DNA of 64,000 nt, taken from assembly GCA_005473895.2 (NCBI GenBank), contig SRJI02000001.1:248001-312000 (forward strand), read 5' to 3'. A program made the translations under genes and the position numbers. Origin of the DNA: Carideicomes alvinocaridis. GTDB taxonomy: Bacteria > Pseudomonadota > Alphaproteobacteria > Rhodobacterales > Rhodobacteraceae. This document shows positions 9,124 to 17,106 of this stretch, one piece after another; position 1 is the first letter of the stretch; each line of letters starts with the position of its first letter. A model generated the notes under the pieces. That model was not told the origin of the DNA, did no database searches, and saw nothing but the letters and a program-made list of their open reading frames with translations.

Positions 9124-10805
9124 TGGCAATTCTCTGGCCTAGAGCTATCCCGCGCTCAATTCTGGAAGACTCGCGCCGCGGCGCCGAGGTAAGGGTATTC
9201 AACCAGCTTGCGAAAGCACTCGACGATAGCTTTTCGGTTTTTTATACGCGCCCTTGGGTCGGCCTTGATCGCCTTGGCAACGAAATTGATGGCGAGTGCG
9301 ATTTTTTGGTCGCACACCCGACACATGGAATTTTGGCGATCGAGGTTAAAGGTGGTGGTATAGAGTTCGATCCTGAGAGAGACCAGTGGATTTCGGTGGA
9401 CCGCGGCAACTTTCCGCATAAAATCAAAGATCCAGTTGCGCAGGCACGGTCCGCAAAACATGAGATAAGAAGACGCCTGAAGAATTCACGTCGATGGATT
9501 CCTCGCTTCATCCACGAATCACATGCAGTAATTTTTCCTCAATCCGAAAGGATCAAAGGGGACCTTGGACCAGATCGTCCTCGCAAAATTTTCTGCTGCC
9601 AAGGGGAGTTCTACAGCGATCTGCGCGGGTGGATATCTCTTCGGATGAATGAGGGACAGCGACCCCAAAATTGCGAAGACTTGGGCAAGGATGGTATGGC
9701 CGCATTGGAAGAGCTTTTGGCCAAACCATTCAAATTAAGCCTCGTGATTGGGGCTGCTTTGTCAGAGGCTGCTGAAGACTTTCAGGCACTTGAGCCTTCA
9801 CAATATCAGATACTTGAGACTATTTCCGAGATCCCTCGCGCTCTCATCCGAGGTGGTGCAGGAACCGGCAAGACCGTAGTGGCGATCGAGGAAGCGCTCA
9901 GATCTGCCGCGGCTGGACGGAAGACCCTTCTGACCTGTCACAGTCGGCCGCTGGCGTCGAACCTCGAACGAAAGCTGAAGGACGTCGAGAACCTCACGGT
10001 GGCCGGATTTCACGCTCTGTGCGGGCGCATCTCGCATCAGGCTGATGTTCCGCCGCCTTCCAACATCAGTGAGCGGGAACTCTATGAAACCGCGCTGCCC
10101 AACGCGCTCTACCGCGCGATGGAGGTTAAGCCGTCACTCAGGTGGGACACGATCGTTGTCGATGAAGGCCAAGACTTCAGCGCCGACTGGTGGATCGCGA
10201 TCGATGCCTGCCTGACCAATGGTGGACACCTCCGTGTATTCATGGACAGCAACCAGAGGGTCTACGAAAGCGTGGGGGGCAGCGTTCACGACCTGAGCGT
10301 CGTTCCGGTTCGGCTTTCCCGAAATCTCCGAAACACAAAGAACATCCACAGTGCCGCTTCAGTGCATTATTCCGGTCCCGAGATAATCGCAGATGGACCC
10401 GATGGTCTGGATGTCTCTTGGGTCGCTGCCGAAAATGCTGATCAAAAGATCGATGCGGCATACAGGGAGCTTAGACGGCTCGTGTTCAACGAGGAGGTTG
10501 CCCCTGGCGACATAGCCGTGCTTGTCAACGGACCAGCCGCCCGAACAAGTTTCGTCGAAAGAAGCAGCGGGACCAGCATCCCACTCACAGATGCAGAAAC
10601 GATGGCGCTCGAGGATGTGGTGGTGGATACCGTGCGGCGGTTCAAGGGTCTGGAGCGTCCGGCAATAATCCTGATTGCCAGCGGAGATGAAATGGACCGC
10701 CGCGAACTGGCCTATGTCGCGTTCTCTCGTGCGCGGGCCTACCTTTGCATCGTGTCATCCCGAGGCGAGGCCAAGTGGCTGTCGGAAGGGTTGCTGGATA
10801 CCTGA
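9123..10805 (+). CDS. NERD nuclease-like domain fused to UvrD-type helicase
   Basis: A 560-residue two-domain protein. The N-terminal NERD (nuclease-related) domain shows an acidic D60 in GECDFLV and the E74-V-K76 pair of the PD-(D/E)xK-like fold. The C-terminal helicase has Walker A GGAGTGKT at 244-251, Walker B DEGQDF from 347, LSRNLRNT and the late motif AYVAFSRARAYL. The start ATG overlaps the DrmB-like stop by one base. Its first 700 bases look AT-richer than its neighbours. It occupies the place where DISARM has DrmC, a phospholipase-D-type nuclease, so it may be the effector nuclease; that role is inference. Nuclease activity is not assured, since many NERD proteins are uncharacterised. 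Confidence 0.8.
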   Translation: MAILWPRAIPRSILEDSRRGAEVRVFNQLAKALDDSFSVFYTRPWVGLDRLGNEIDGECDFLVAHPTHGILAIEVKGGGIEFDPERDQWISVDRGNFPHKIKDPVAQARSAKHEIRRRLKNSRRWIPRFIHESHAVIFPQSERIKGDLGPDRPRKIFCCQGEFYSDLRGWISLRMNEGQRPQNCEDLGKDGMAALEELLAKPFKLSLVIGAALSEAAEDFQALEPSQYQILETISEIPRALIRGGAGTGKTVVAIEEALRSAAAGRKTLLTCHSRPLASNLERKLKDVENLTVAGFHALCGRISHQADVPPPSNISERELYETALPNALYRAMEVKPSLRWDTIVVDEGQDFSADWWIAIDACLTNGGHLRVFMDSNQRVYESVGGSVHDLSVVPVRLSRNLRNTKNIHSAASVHYSGPEIIADGPDGLDVSWVAAENADQKIDAAYRELRRLVFNEEVAPGDIAVLVNGPAARTSFVERSSGTSIPLTDAETMALEDVVVDTVRRFKGLERPAIILIASGDEMDRRELAYVAFSRARAYLCIVSSRGEAKWLSEGLLDT

Positions 10806-10826
10806 GATCTCTTGGTGAATGATCAA

Positions 10827-12365
10827 TCAGGATAATTTCACTGCTTTCAGGACCAGCATGGCAATCCGCCTCGCAAGGAACGGCGGTACGGCATTGCCGA
10901 CCTGGACATACTGCTGCGTGCGATTGCCGAGGAACAGGTAATCGTCGGGAAAGGTCTGCAGACGAGCAGCTTCGCGAACCGTCAGACTCCGGCACTGGAT
11001 CGGATCGGGGTGAATGAAGTAGTGCCCATCCTTCGAGATGTGGCTCGTGACCGTGGTCGAGGCCTCGTCCGCCAGCTGAACCCGAAAGCGGTCATTGAAC
11101 ACACCGCTGTGCCAGTTGCGGTGATCGGGGCTGAGCACCAGAGGAAAATCGGCGGCCTTCGGGCTGTAGCCACGGACGGTCCCGAACACGGCAGCGAACA
11201 GGTAGCGACCCAGATCCGATGCCATGTGCCCGCGCGTCTCGTGCTGGGCGATCGCGCGAAGTTCCGGTCGCTCGATCCACTGCAGCAACTCATCATTCGA
11301 AGTGCCGTAGCCGTCTGGCAACCTTGACGCGGCCCGAACGATAGGCGGGTTTTCCTTCACTCGCTCCGAAACGGTCAGGAACGCTTCACGGATCGCACGT
11401 TTCTCCTTCCCCTTGGAGATGCCGGCCAGCAGCTTCGCGGCATCGAGGACTTCTCCTCGCCAGGCAGCCGCGTCGTCGCGCCCGCGGCTGATACCGCTTC
11501 GCAAGGCGGGCATCGGCTCGATGACATCGCGGACGGTCCGCGCCATCCCGGATACAGCGATCTCCGCATCGTCGGCCCGTCCTGCGAGGTCCGAACGGAT
11601 CCCGACGATGATCACCCTGTGGCGACGCTGCGGAACGCCAAACGCCTCGGCGCGCACGATGAAATCCGAAGGCTGTGCCGCCTCCTGCAGGCTGGCCTTG
11701 CCATCCTCGACCCGGACGGCACGAAGTTCGTAGTGATGGGCATGGCCCGTGCCAAGCGAGGACAGATCCTCCATCAGCATCTCGAAGACAAGTCGGCTCT
11801 CGACGGTGGACGAAAGCATGCCCTTCACGTTTTCCATCACGAAGGCGGCCGGGCGAAGCTTGTCGAGGACCCGGATGTACTCGCGAAAGAGGTAGTGCCG
11901 CGCATCCTCCTCCGGGACGTAACCGACCTTTCCTCTGGAGCGAACGCGTCCTACCAGGGAATAGGCCTGACATGGCGGGCCGCCGATCACGATCGTGTCG
12001 TCGTACTTTGCTTTCAGCGTCGCGATGGCGCCATCTATGGCGGTCGCCGCAGCCCCGGTGCCGAGCTCGAGCGCGCGGGCTTCGTCGATGGCATGCTTCC
12101 ACGCTTCGGCATCGACGGCTGACCAGTCCGGTTCGGATGCCAGCCCGGCATGGAAATCGATGAACTCTTTCGGCAAGACGCCATGACGTGCACAGTACTC
12201 GCGCAGAAAGGCACGCAGCGTCAGGGTCCGATGGGCCGACGCCTCCTTCTCGACCGAAATGCCGATCCGGAACGGCGCATGGCCGTCCTCGATGAGGGAA
12301 GCGAACCCTTCGCCAAGTCCGCCCGGGCCGGCGAACAGATCGACAATGCCGAAAGTGGAAGGCAA
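10827..12365 (-). CDS. DNA (cytosine-5) methyltransferase, DrmMII-like
   Basis: A 512-residue C5-cytosine methyltransferase with motif I VDLFAGPGGLGEGF, catalytic motif IV GGPPCQAYS, motif VI MENVKG, motif VIII GVPQRRHRV and motif X VQVGNAVPPFLARRI. The only in-frame ATG, at 12500, would run 68 bases into the divergent vsr gene. A TTG at 12365 preceded by AGGAG at ideal spacing is therefore the better start. It converges on the NERD-helicase gene, 21 bases apart. No cognate restriction enzyme adjoins it. In DISARM class 2 a C5 methyltransferase (DrmMII) marks self DNA, and that is the likely job here. The recognition site cannot be read from sequence. Confidence 0.85.
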   Translation of the reverse strand: MPSTFGIVDLFAGPGGLGEGFASLIEDGHAPFRIGISVEKEASAHRTLTLRAFLREYCARHGVLPKEFIDFHAGLASEPDWSAVDAEAWKHAIDEARALELGTGAAATAIDGAIATLKAKYDDTIVIGGPPCQAYSLVGRVRSRGKVGYVPEEDARHYLFREYIRVLDKLRPAAFVMENVKGMLSSTVESRLVFEMLMEDLSSLGTGHAHHYELRAVRVEDGKASLQEAAQPSDFIVRAEAFGVPQRRHRVIIVGIRSDLAGRADDAEIAVSGMARTVRDVIEPMPALRSGISRGRDDAAAWRGEVLDAAKLLAGISKGKEKRAIREAFLTVSERVKENPPIVRAASRLPDGYGTSNDELLQWIERPELRAIAQHETRGHMASDLGRYLFAAVFGTVRGYSPKAADFPLVLSPDHRNWHSGVFNDRFRVQLADEASTTVTSHISKDGHYFIHPDPIQCRSLTVREAARLQTFPDDYLFLGNRTQQYVQVGNAVPPFLARRIAMLVLKAVKLS

Positions 12366-12374
12366 ATCAGGCTC

Positions 12375-12404
12375 CTGACGAATTTCATTCAGCCGGTGTA
12401 TACT
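12375..12404 (+). promoter_or_regulatory. Candidate promoter for vsr
   Basis: CTGACG at 12375-12380 and TATACT at 12399-12404 are separated by 18 bases and lie about 28 bases before the vsr start codon. The -10 matches the sigma-70 consensus at five of six positions and the -35 at four. The same stretch contains the start region of the divergent methyltransferase, so the two genes may share this control region. Confidence 0.35.
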
Positions 12405-12432
12405 AGGTTCAGGGACGAAAACCAGGACGGAT

Positions 12433-12897
12433 GTGACCGATATCGTGGACCAGCAGACCCGTTCCCGGATGATGTCGGGGATCAGGGGAAAGAACACCAA
12501 ACCCGAGCTGGCTCTCAGGCGGGCATTGCACGCGCGCGGTTTTCGTTTCCGGCTTCATTCCGGCAAGGTTCACGGCCGACCGGACCTTGTCCTTCCGAAG
12601 TACCGCGCCGTGGTCTTCGTGCACGGCTGCTTCTGGCACCGACACGAGGGGTGCCGCTACGCGACCGTACCGGCAACCCGGCCGGAGTTCTGGCGGGCGA
12701 AGTTCGATGCGAACACCGCTCGAGACAGCGCCGTTCGCACAAGACTCCTCGAAGACGGGTGGCGCGTGGCGACGGTATGGGAGTGCGCCCTGCGGAAGCC
12801 GAAACAGGTGGAAGCCTCTACGGAAAGCCTGTCGATCTGGCTGCGAACAGAAGAACTTCAGATCGAGATTGGCGACGACAACGCACGTCGATCCTGA
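12433..12897 (+). CDS. vsr: Very short patch repair endonuclease (Vsr)
   Basis: A 154-residue Vsr endonuclease. It begins with the family's characteristic N-terminus (MTDIVD...TRSRMMSGIRGKNTKPE), followed by GRPDLVLPKYRAVVFVHGCFWH and a C-terminal WECAL. Vsr nicks beside T:G mismatches left by deamination of 5-methylcytosine and so protects sites modified by a neighbouring C5 methyltransferase. The start is a GTG at 12433, preceded by AGGACGG; an ATG two bases earlier is out of frame and hits a stop at once. It diverges from the methyltransferase at 10827-12365, the usual partner arrangement. Confidence 0.92.
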   Translation: MTDIVDQQTRSRMMSGIRGKNTKPELALRRALHARGFRFRLHSGKVHGRPDLVLPKYRAVVFVHGCFWHRHEGCRYATVPATRPEFWRAKFDANTARDSAVRTRLLEDGWRVATVWECALRKPKQVEASTESLSIWLRTEELQIEIGDDNARRS

Positions 12898-12956
12898 GCG
12901 GAAGGGCCGTTTTCCTTTCGGGGCCATGAAACCAGCACCGTGGTGATCGAGCGACG

Positions 12957-13802
12957 TTGCTGACCGAGCTGCGCTATCCGCAGGCCCGCGCCTGGTTGCG
13001 CATGACAGCGTATCGGGTCGAGAACCGGAAGCTGGTGGTCGACGAAGAAACCGTTGCGCATGTGCGCTGGATCTTCGCCCGCTTCCTCGAGATCGGGTCC
13101 TGCACGGAACTGGCGCGGGAGGTTGGCACGCGCGGAATCCGGACGCCGCGCGGCAACCGTATCGACAAGAAATACATCTACCGGATGCTCAGCAACCGCG
13201 CCTACATCGATGAGGCGGTCCACAAAGGCGAAAGCTATCCCGGCGAGCACGACGCGATCATTGACCGCGAAGCGTGGGGGCGCGTCCACGCCATCCTGCA
13301 GGAAAGCCCCCGCAAGCGCGCCGCCCGGACTCGCGCCGACACGCCCGCGCTGCTGAAGGGACTACTCTTCGGTCCCGATGGCGCCGCGTTCTCGCCGACC
13401 CATACTCGCAAGGGCGGGCGGCTGTACCGCTACTATGTCAGCCAGACCGTGCTGAAGCATGGCGCCGGGTCCTGCTCGGTCGGTCGGGTGCCTGCGGGCG
13501 AGATTGAGGCCGCCGTCATCGACCAGCTCCGCGCCGTGTTCCGCCAGCCTGAAATCGTGGCGGGTACATTTAGAGCAGCGCGGACGCAGGACGAGGACAT
13601 CACCGAGGCCGACGCCCGCGCAGAGCTGACTCGGCTGGATCCGCTGTGGGATGAACTCTTCCCGGCCGAGCAGGCGCGCATCGTCGGGCTGCTGGTCGAG
13701 CGAGTCGAGATCGGCCCCGAGGGCCTGAACGTCCGCTTGCGCATAAACGGGCTGGCCGGGCTGGCACGTGAGATTGCCGCCGACATTGGAGAAGCCGCAT
13801 GA
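12957..13802 (+). pseudogene. Serine recombinase remnant lacking the catalytic N-terminus
   Basis: This frame encodes the C-terminal part of a large serine recombinase: a recombinase domain (ENRKLVVDEE..., GIRTPRGN...YRMLSNRAYI) and a zinc-ribbon-like region (RYYVSQTV...C). The resolvase domain with its catalytic serine, about 150 residues, is absent. The frame opens at an upstream TGA at 12927-12929, and family similarity begins only near 13,010. A TTG at 12957 could start translation but the product could not cut DNA. The breakpoint lies about 100 bases after vsr, which suggests that arrival of the defence island destroyed this gene. Confidence 0.75.
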
Positions 13803-14239
13803 GCCGCGCCAAGCCGATCACCGACACGGTCACCATCCACGTCCCATTCCGCCTCTTGAGGCGCGGCGGGCGGAAGGAAATGCAGTTGCCCGAGGACGCG
13901 TCGGCCCAACGCCGCCCCGATGATGCCCTCGTCAAGGCGCTGGCCCGTGCCTTCCGCTGGAAGCGGATGCTGGAGTCCGGCGAGTTCGCAACGATCGGCG
14001 AATTGGCAGAGCGTGAGGGCATCGCGCCGTCCTACATGACCCGCGTCCTCCGGCTTACGCTGCTCGCACCCGACATCGTCGAGGCGATCCTGGACGGGAA
14101 GCAGGGGCCGGCGGTGACGTTGGCGCGGCTTCTCAAACCATTTCCTTCGAACTGGATGCAACAAAAATTGGCTCCGGCACACGCCTCAAGAGGCCGGGAA
14201 ACCGACCCCAGACTAACCGGGTCGAAACGGTTGACATAA
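13799..14239 (+). CDS. Small HTH protein accompanying the recombinase remnant
   Basis: A 146-residue protein that overlaps the recombinase stop by ATGA. Its middle (from DDALVKALARAF through IGELAEREGIAPSYMTRVLRL to VTLARLLKPFPSNW) looks like a ParB-type helix-turn-helix. The same segment forms the C-terminal domain of the complete recombinase at 21783-23459, so it is probably a split-off DNA-binding domain of the recombinase. After PFPSNW the last 30 residues are Arg/Lys/Gln-rich and unlike the family end, so the 3' end may be altered. Whether it still works without a catalytic partner is doubtful. Confidence 0.65.
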   Translation: MSRAKPITDTVTIHVPFRLLRRGGRKEMQLPEDASAQRRPDDALVKALARAFRWKRMLESGEFATIGELAEREGIAPSYMTRVLRLTLLAPDIVEAILDGKQGPAVTLARLLKPFPSNWMQQKLAPAHASRGRETDPRLTGSKRLT

Positions 14240-14259
14240 GAACATAGAGCGAACATTAT
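14231..14259 (+). promoter_or_regulatory. Promoter with overlapping direct repeat, before the NotI-like R-M operon
   Basis: A perfect TTGACA at 14231-14236 and CATTAT at 14254-14259 are spaced by 17 bases. GAACAT occurs at 14240-14245 and again at 14251-14256, an 11-base period that puts both copies on one face of the helix across the spacer and -10 box. Such an arrangement suits a ribbon-helix-helix repressor, and the first gene downstream encodes one. The operator role is inferred. Confidence 0.5.
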
Positions 14260-14342
14260 GCGTGAATCTCACAACTGAATGAAAGTGCGCAAAAGTGAGG
14301 AATTCTGTTGATGCCGCCGCGCCGATGCGCCAGAGTGCCCAC

Positions 14343-14558
14343 ATGTCGAGTAGGCGCACATCTGAGCCCCGTCAGCACCGGATCTCGGTGCTCTTAGACC
14401 CCGATCTGGGACATAGGTTCGAGGCGTTCTGTGATGAGCGCGGTTACAAGAAAAGCACGCTGATTGCCCGATTGATCCGTGAACACTTAGATTCCGAGCA
14501 TTTCCAAGTTCAGGATAGCCTGTTCCGTGACTATCCTTCGAGAGGCAAGAAGGAATGA
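14343..14558 (+). CDS. Ribbon-helix-helix protein, probable R-M controller
   Basis: A 71-residue basic protein whose core, HRISVLLDPDLGHRFEAFC followed by YKKSTLIARLIREHL, fits the strand-helix-helix pattern of CopG/Arc-type DNA-binding proteins. The ATG at 14343 leaves a short basic leader; a GTG at 14295 and an ATG at 14325 are in frame and possible. Its stop overlaps the methyltransferase start by ATGA, and an AAGGA site within its end serves the next gene. By position it is likely to regulate the restriction-modification operon, perhaps through the direct repeat in the promoter. Most known controllers of such operons are helix-turn-helix C-proteins, so this is unusual. Confidence 0.6.
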   Translation: MSSRRTSEPRQHRISVLLDPDLGHRFEAFCDERGYKKSTLIARLIREHLDSEHFQVQDSLFRDYPSRGKKE

Positions 14559-15826
14559 ATCCATATATCCTAAACAGGCCCAAGAGCGGAAAAGCCGGAT
14601 CGCGACCGAAGGTTGTTGACCTATTCTGTGGCGTCGGTGGGATTTCTCTCGGATTCTTCAATGCCGGTTTCGACGTTAGACTGGGGATGGATCTCGATGG
14701 GGCTTGTGCAAAGACGCACCGTCGAAACTTCCCTCAAACTCCGTTCATTCATGCCGATATACGCGATGTCAGCGCCAGTGAGATCATGGAGAAAGCTGAT
14801 ATCCGCCCGGGCGAACTCGACGTACTGGTCGGCGGACCGCCCTGCCAAGGCTTCAGCATCATCGGGCAGCGCAAGATCCTCGATCCGCGTAACAGCCTTA
14901 TCCGCGAGTTCATGCGGATCGCCCGCGAGCTGCGCCCCAAGGTGCTCGTGATCGAGAATGTGCCGGGACTCGCGACGCTTGAGCGTGGCGCTGTGTTGTC
15001 GGAGATTGCGGACTCATTCAGAAGCGCAGGATATTCAATCGACTGCGCTGAGTTGCTTGCAGCTCAATACGGTGTTCCGCAAATGCGCTGGCGCATGTTC
15101 TTCGTCGGTTGGCGCAATGACCTGAAGGCCAACGGAGGTTTCCCGGCGCCGACGCATGGCATTGCCGGAATAGGCGATCTCGTTCCTAACCGAGCGATTC
15201 CATCCGAACTGACCTCTGGGTTTGTTACCATTCGAGAGGCTATCGGTGATCTGCCGGCGGTAAATGCCGGCGAGACCAATGGTGATTACAGCAGTCCCGC
15301 CTCTGGTGAGTATCAGGAGGCGATGAGGAAAGGCGCGTCCCGCGGGTTGGCCAATCACTATGCTCCGCGGCTCGCACCACAGAACATCGCAAGAATACAA
15401 ATGTTGGCGCCTGGTGAAGACTGGCGGGCCCTCCCATTTGAGATGCTCCCGGCGGGAATGCAACGGGCCCACAGAAAGGATCACACTCGACGTTTCCGGC
15501 GGATGCAATGGGAGGGCGTGGCTCGCGCGATCATTACGCGGTTCAGAGATCCGAAGTCTGGCGAGTACATCCACCCAGAACAGGATCGTACCATTTCGAT
15601 CCGTGAGGCAGCGAGAATCCAGTCCTTCCCCGACTGGTTCGTGTTCGAGGGCTCGAACTCTGAGCAGTATGATCAGGTTGGCAACGCGGTCCCACCGCTG
15701 TTGGCGAAGGCCGTCGCTCTGGAAATCAAGGCGATGCTCGCGAGCGATCAGCCAGTCTGGCGTGAACCAGTGAAGTGTCGGTATCACATGCCAGTGCCGA
15801 GCGAGTTCATTCAGGCGGCGGAGTAA
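14555..15826 (+). CDS. DNA (cytosine-5) methyltransferase of NotI-like R-M system
   Basis: A 423-residue C5 methyltransferase with motif I VDLFCGVGGISLGF, catalytic motif IV GGPPCQGFS, motif VI IENVPGL, a motif VIII-like GVPQMRWRMFFVG and motif X DQVGNAVPPLLAKAV. The ATG overlaps the upstream stop and follows AAGGA. The endonuclease gene starts 7 bases after this gene ends, so this enzyme very probably protects the host from it. If the endonuclease keeps NotI specificity, methylation would fall in GCGGCCGC, but the target is inferred from the neighbour only. It differs clearly from the methyltransferase at 10827-12365. Confidence 0.88.
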   Translation: MNPYILNRPKSGKAGSRPKVVDLFCGVGGISLGFFNAGFDVRLGMDLDGACAKTHRRNFPQTPFIHADIRDVSASEIMEKADIRPGELDVLVGGPPCQGFSIIGQRKILDPRNSLIREFMRIARELRPKVLVIENVPGLATLERGAVLSEIADSFRSAGYSIDCAELLAAQYGVPQMRWRMFFVGWRNDLKANGGFPAPTHGIAGIGDLVPNRAIPSELTSGFVTIREAIGDLPAVNAGETNGDYSSPASGEYQEAMRKGASRGLANHYAPRLAPQNIARIQMLAPGEDWRALPFEMLPAGMQRAHRKDHTRRFRRMQWEGVARAIITRFRDPKSGEYIHPEQDRTISIREAARIQSFPDWFVFEGSNSEQYDQVGNAVPPLLAKAVALEIKAMLASDQPVWREPVKCRYHMPVPSEFIQAAE

Positions 15827-15832
15827 TTTCTC

Positions 15833-16951
15833 TTGGCGAAGAAGCGTCGGCGCGAGGCGCCCGGAAATTATGTCAGCGAATGGTTTGGTCACCGGGTCTT
15901 TCCATCAGTCGAGTCGACGGCAACCTCCGTTCGTGATCAGCAGGACGAACGATGCCCTTTCCTGTCGAAGGTGACGGGGGAGAGCCGCCGCTGCATCAAG
16001 AGTGACGCTTCGAAGGGTGTCTGCACCATCAACAGTTTGAGCAACGGCAAACGCCAGGACTGGCTGGTGTGTCCCTATCGTTCTTTCGGCCCAGAATTGA
16101 TTGGAAGCGCCGTGCGGACGCTGTTCGGCTTAAGGGCCGATTCCGATCCACAGATCATTCCGGCGATCAGCTTAGAACACTCGACCATGCGAAGCGATAT
16201 TTCGACGCGCCTTTCCGCCGGCGAGCTTGTTTTCATCTACTTCGACGCGAAGCTGGGTGGCGAGCTATCCATCCCGCAAACGGATCGTTCGCCCGAGTTC
16301 TCGTTTGATGTGACCATCATCGAGTTGGTGAACGAAGGTGGCGTGCCCCATGTCGGTAGGCTGGGTTTTCTTGAGATCCAGACGATGGATTTCCACGGCT
16401 CATATCGGGCAGCCGTCAGGAACCTCCGCGAAGGACTTCGAATGCATGGCGACAAATTCGGTCCGACCCTTCAAGAGTATCAGCATTGGCTGAGTGAGGG
16501 TGTCGAGGGGCCGAATATCGCCAACGTGTTCAAGCGCACCTTCTATCAGATGATGTTCAAGTTCCAGCTTGGGAAGCATGACCGCTGCATGGGATGCGTG
16601 TTGGCCACACCGGAGGCGGTCTGGGACAGCTGGCAGAAGCACCTTGGTAAGCCTACGCTGCGAACCGGCACAGACGGTGTGCTTCACTTGGAAGGGAACC
16701 AGCCGGAAACGACCGCCAGCCCCGCCTGGATATTCGTATTCGATACTGCGCCAAAGTCAGGCGTGACGCCGAGCCCGATTGAAATCACGAAGATCATACA
16801 AACGAGTGCGGCATCGGTAGGGTACTGGGCCTTGGAGGTGGCGCCGGAGGCCGCGTTGGAGAACATCAGTTCCGATGCGGGGCTCATGCGCGCCATGAGC
16901 CGCAGGCTCAAGGCTATTTGGCCGGAACTCGCAGATACTGTGACTCTCTAA
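15833..16951 (+). CDS. NotI-family type II restriction endonuclease
   Basis: A 372-residue relative of NotI, the rare-cutting enzyme for GCGGCCGC. The N-terminal third closely follows NotI as I recall it: a WFGHRVFP segment, then C41-PFL, C54, GVC64 and DWLVC80-P, four cysteines that fit the structural Fe-Cys4 site. A PD-(D/E)xK-type core ends in FLEIQTMDFHGSYR, where Glu and Gln take catalytic positions as in NotI. The start is a TTG at 15833 with a GGAG 10-14 bases upstream. It is translationally close to its methyltransferase. NotI homologues are rare. Cleavage specificity is not proven by sequence. Confidence 0.85.
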   Translation: MAKKRRREAPGNYVSEWFGHRVFPSVESTATSVRDQQDERCPFLSKVTGESRRCIKSDASKGVCTINSLSNGKRQDWLVCPYRSFGPELIGSAVRTLFGLRADSDPQIIPAISLEHSTMRSDISTRLSAGELVFIYFDAKLGGELSIPQTDRSPEFSFDVTIIELVNEGGVPHVGRLGFLEIQTMDFHGSYRAAVRNLREGLRMHGDKFGPTLQEYQHWLSEGVEGPNIANVFKRTFYQMMFKFQLGKHDRCMGCVLATPEAVWDSWQKHLGKPTLRTGTDGVLHLEGNQPETTASPAWIFVFDTAPKSGVTPSPIEITKIIQTSAASVGYWALEVAPEAALENISSDAGLMRAMSRRLKAIWPELADTVTL

Positions 16952-17106
16952 GCGACGTCGTCGATCTCAAGGGGGGTGCCCGCCACGGACAAGAGGTCGG
17001 CATGACCTGCAGTAGTGGTGCGTGTAGCGTCCCAAAGGTTCGATTTCAGTTCCATCTCGGCGAGTGCCACTCGGATCGAAGTGTTCAGGTGCTCACCCTG
17101 AAAAGC
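16948..17106 (-). pseudogene. Scrap of an unidentified gene, C-terminal end
   Basis: On the minus strand an open frame between a stop at 17107-17109 and a TAG at 16948-16950 gives 52 residues of protein-like composition, including SIRVALAEMELKSNLWDAT and AGTPLEIDDVA. No convincing start or ribosome site is present, and the frame is closed upstream, so it is probably the surviving tail of a gene broken when the region was rearranged. Its stop overlaps that of the NotI-like gene on the other strand. Family unknown. Confidence 0.3.
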
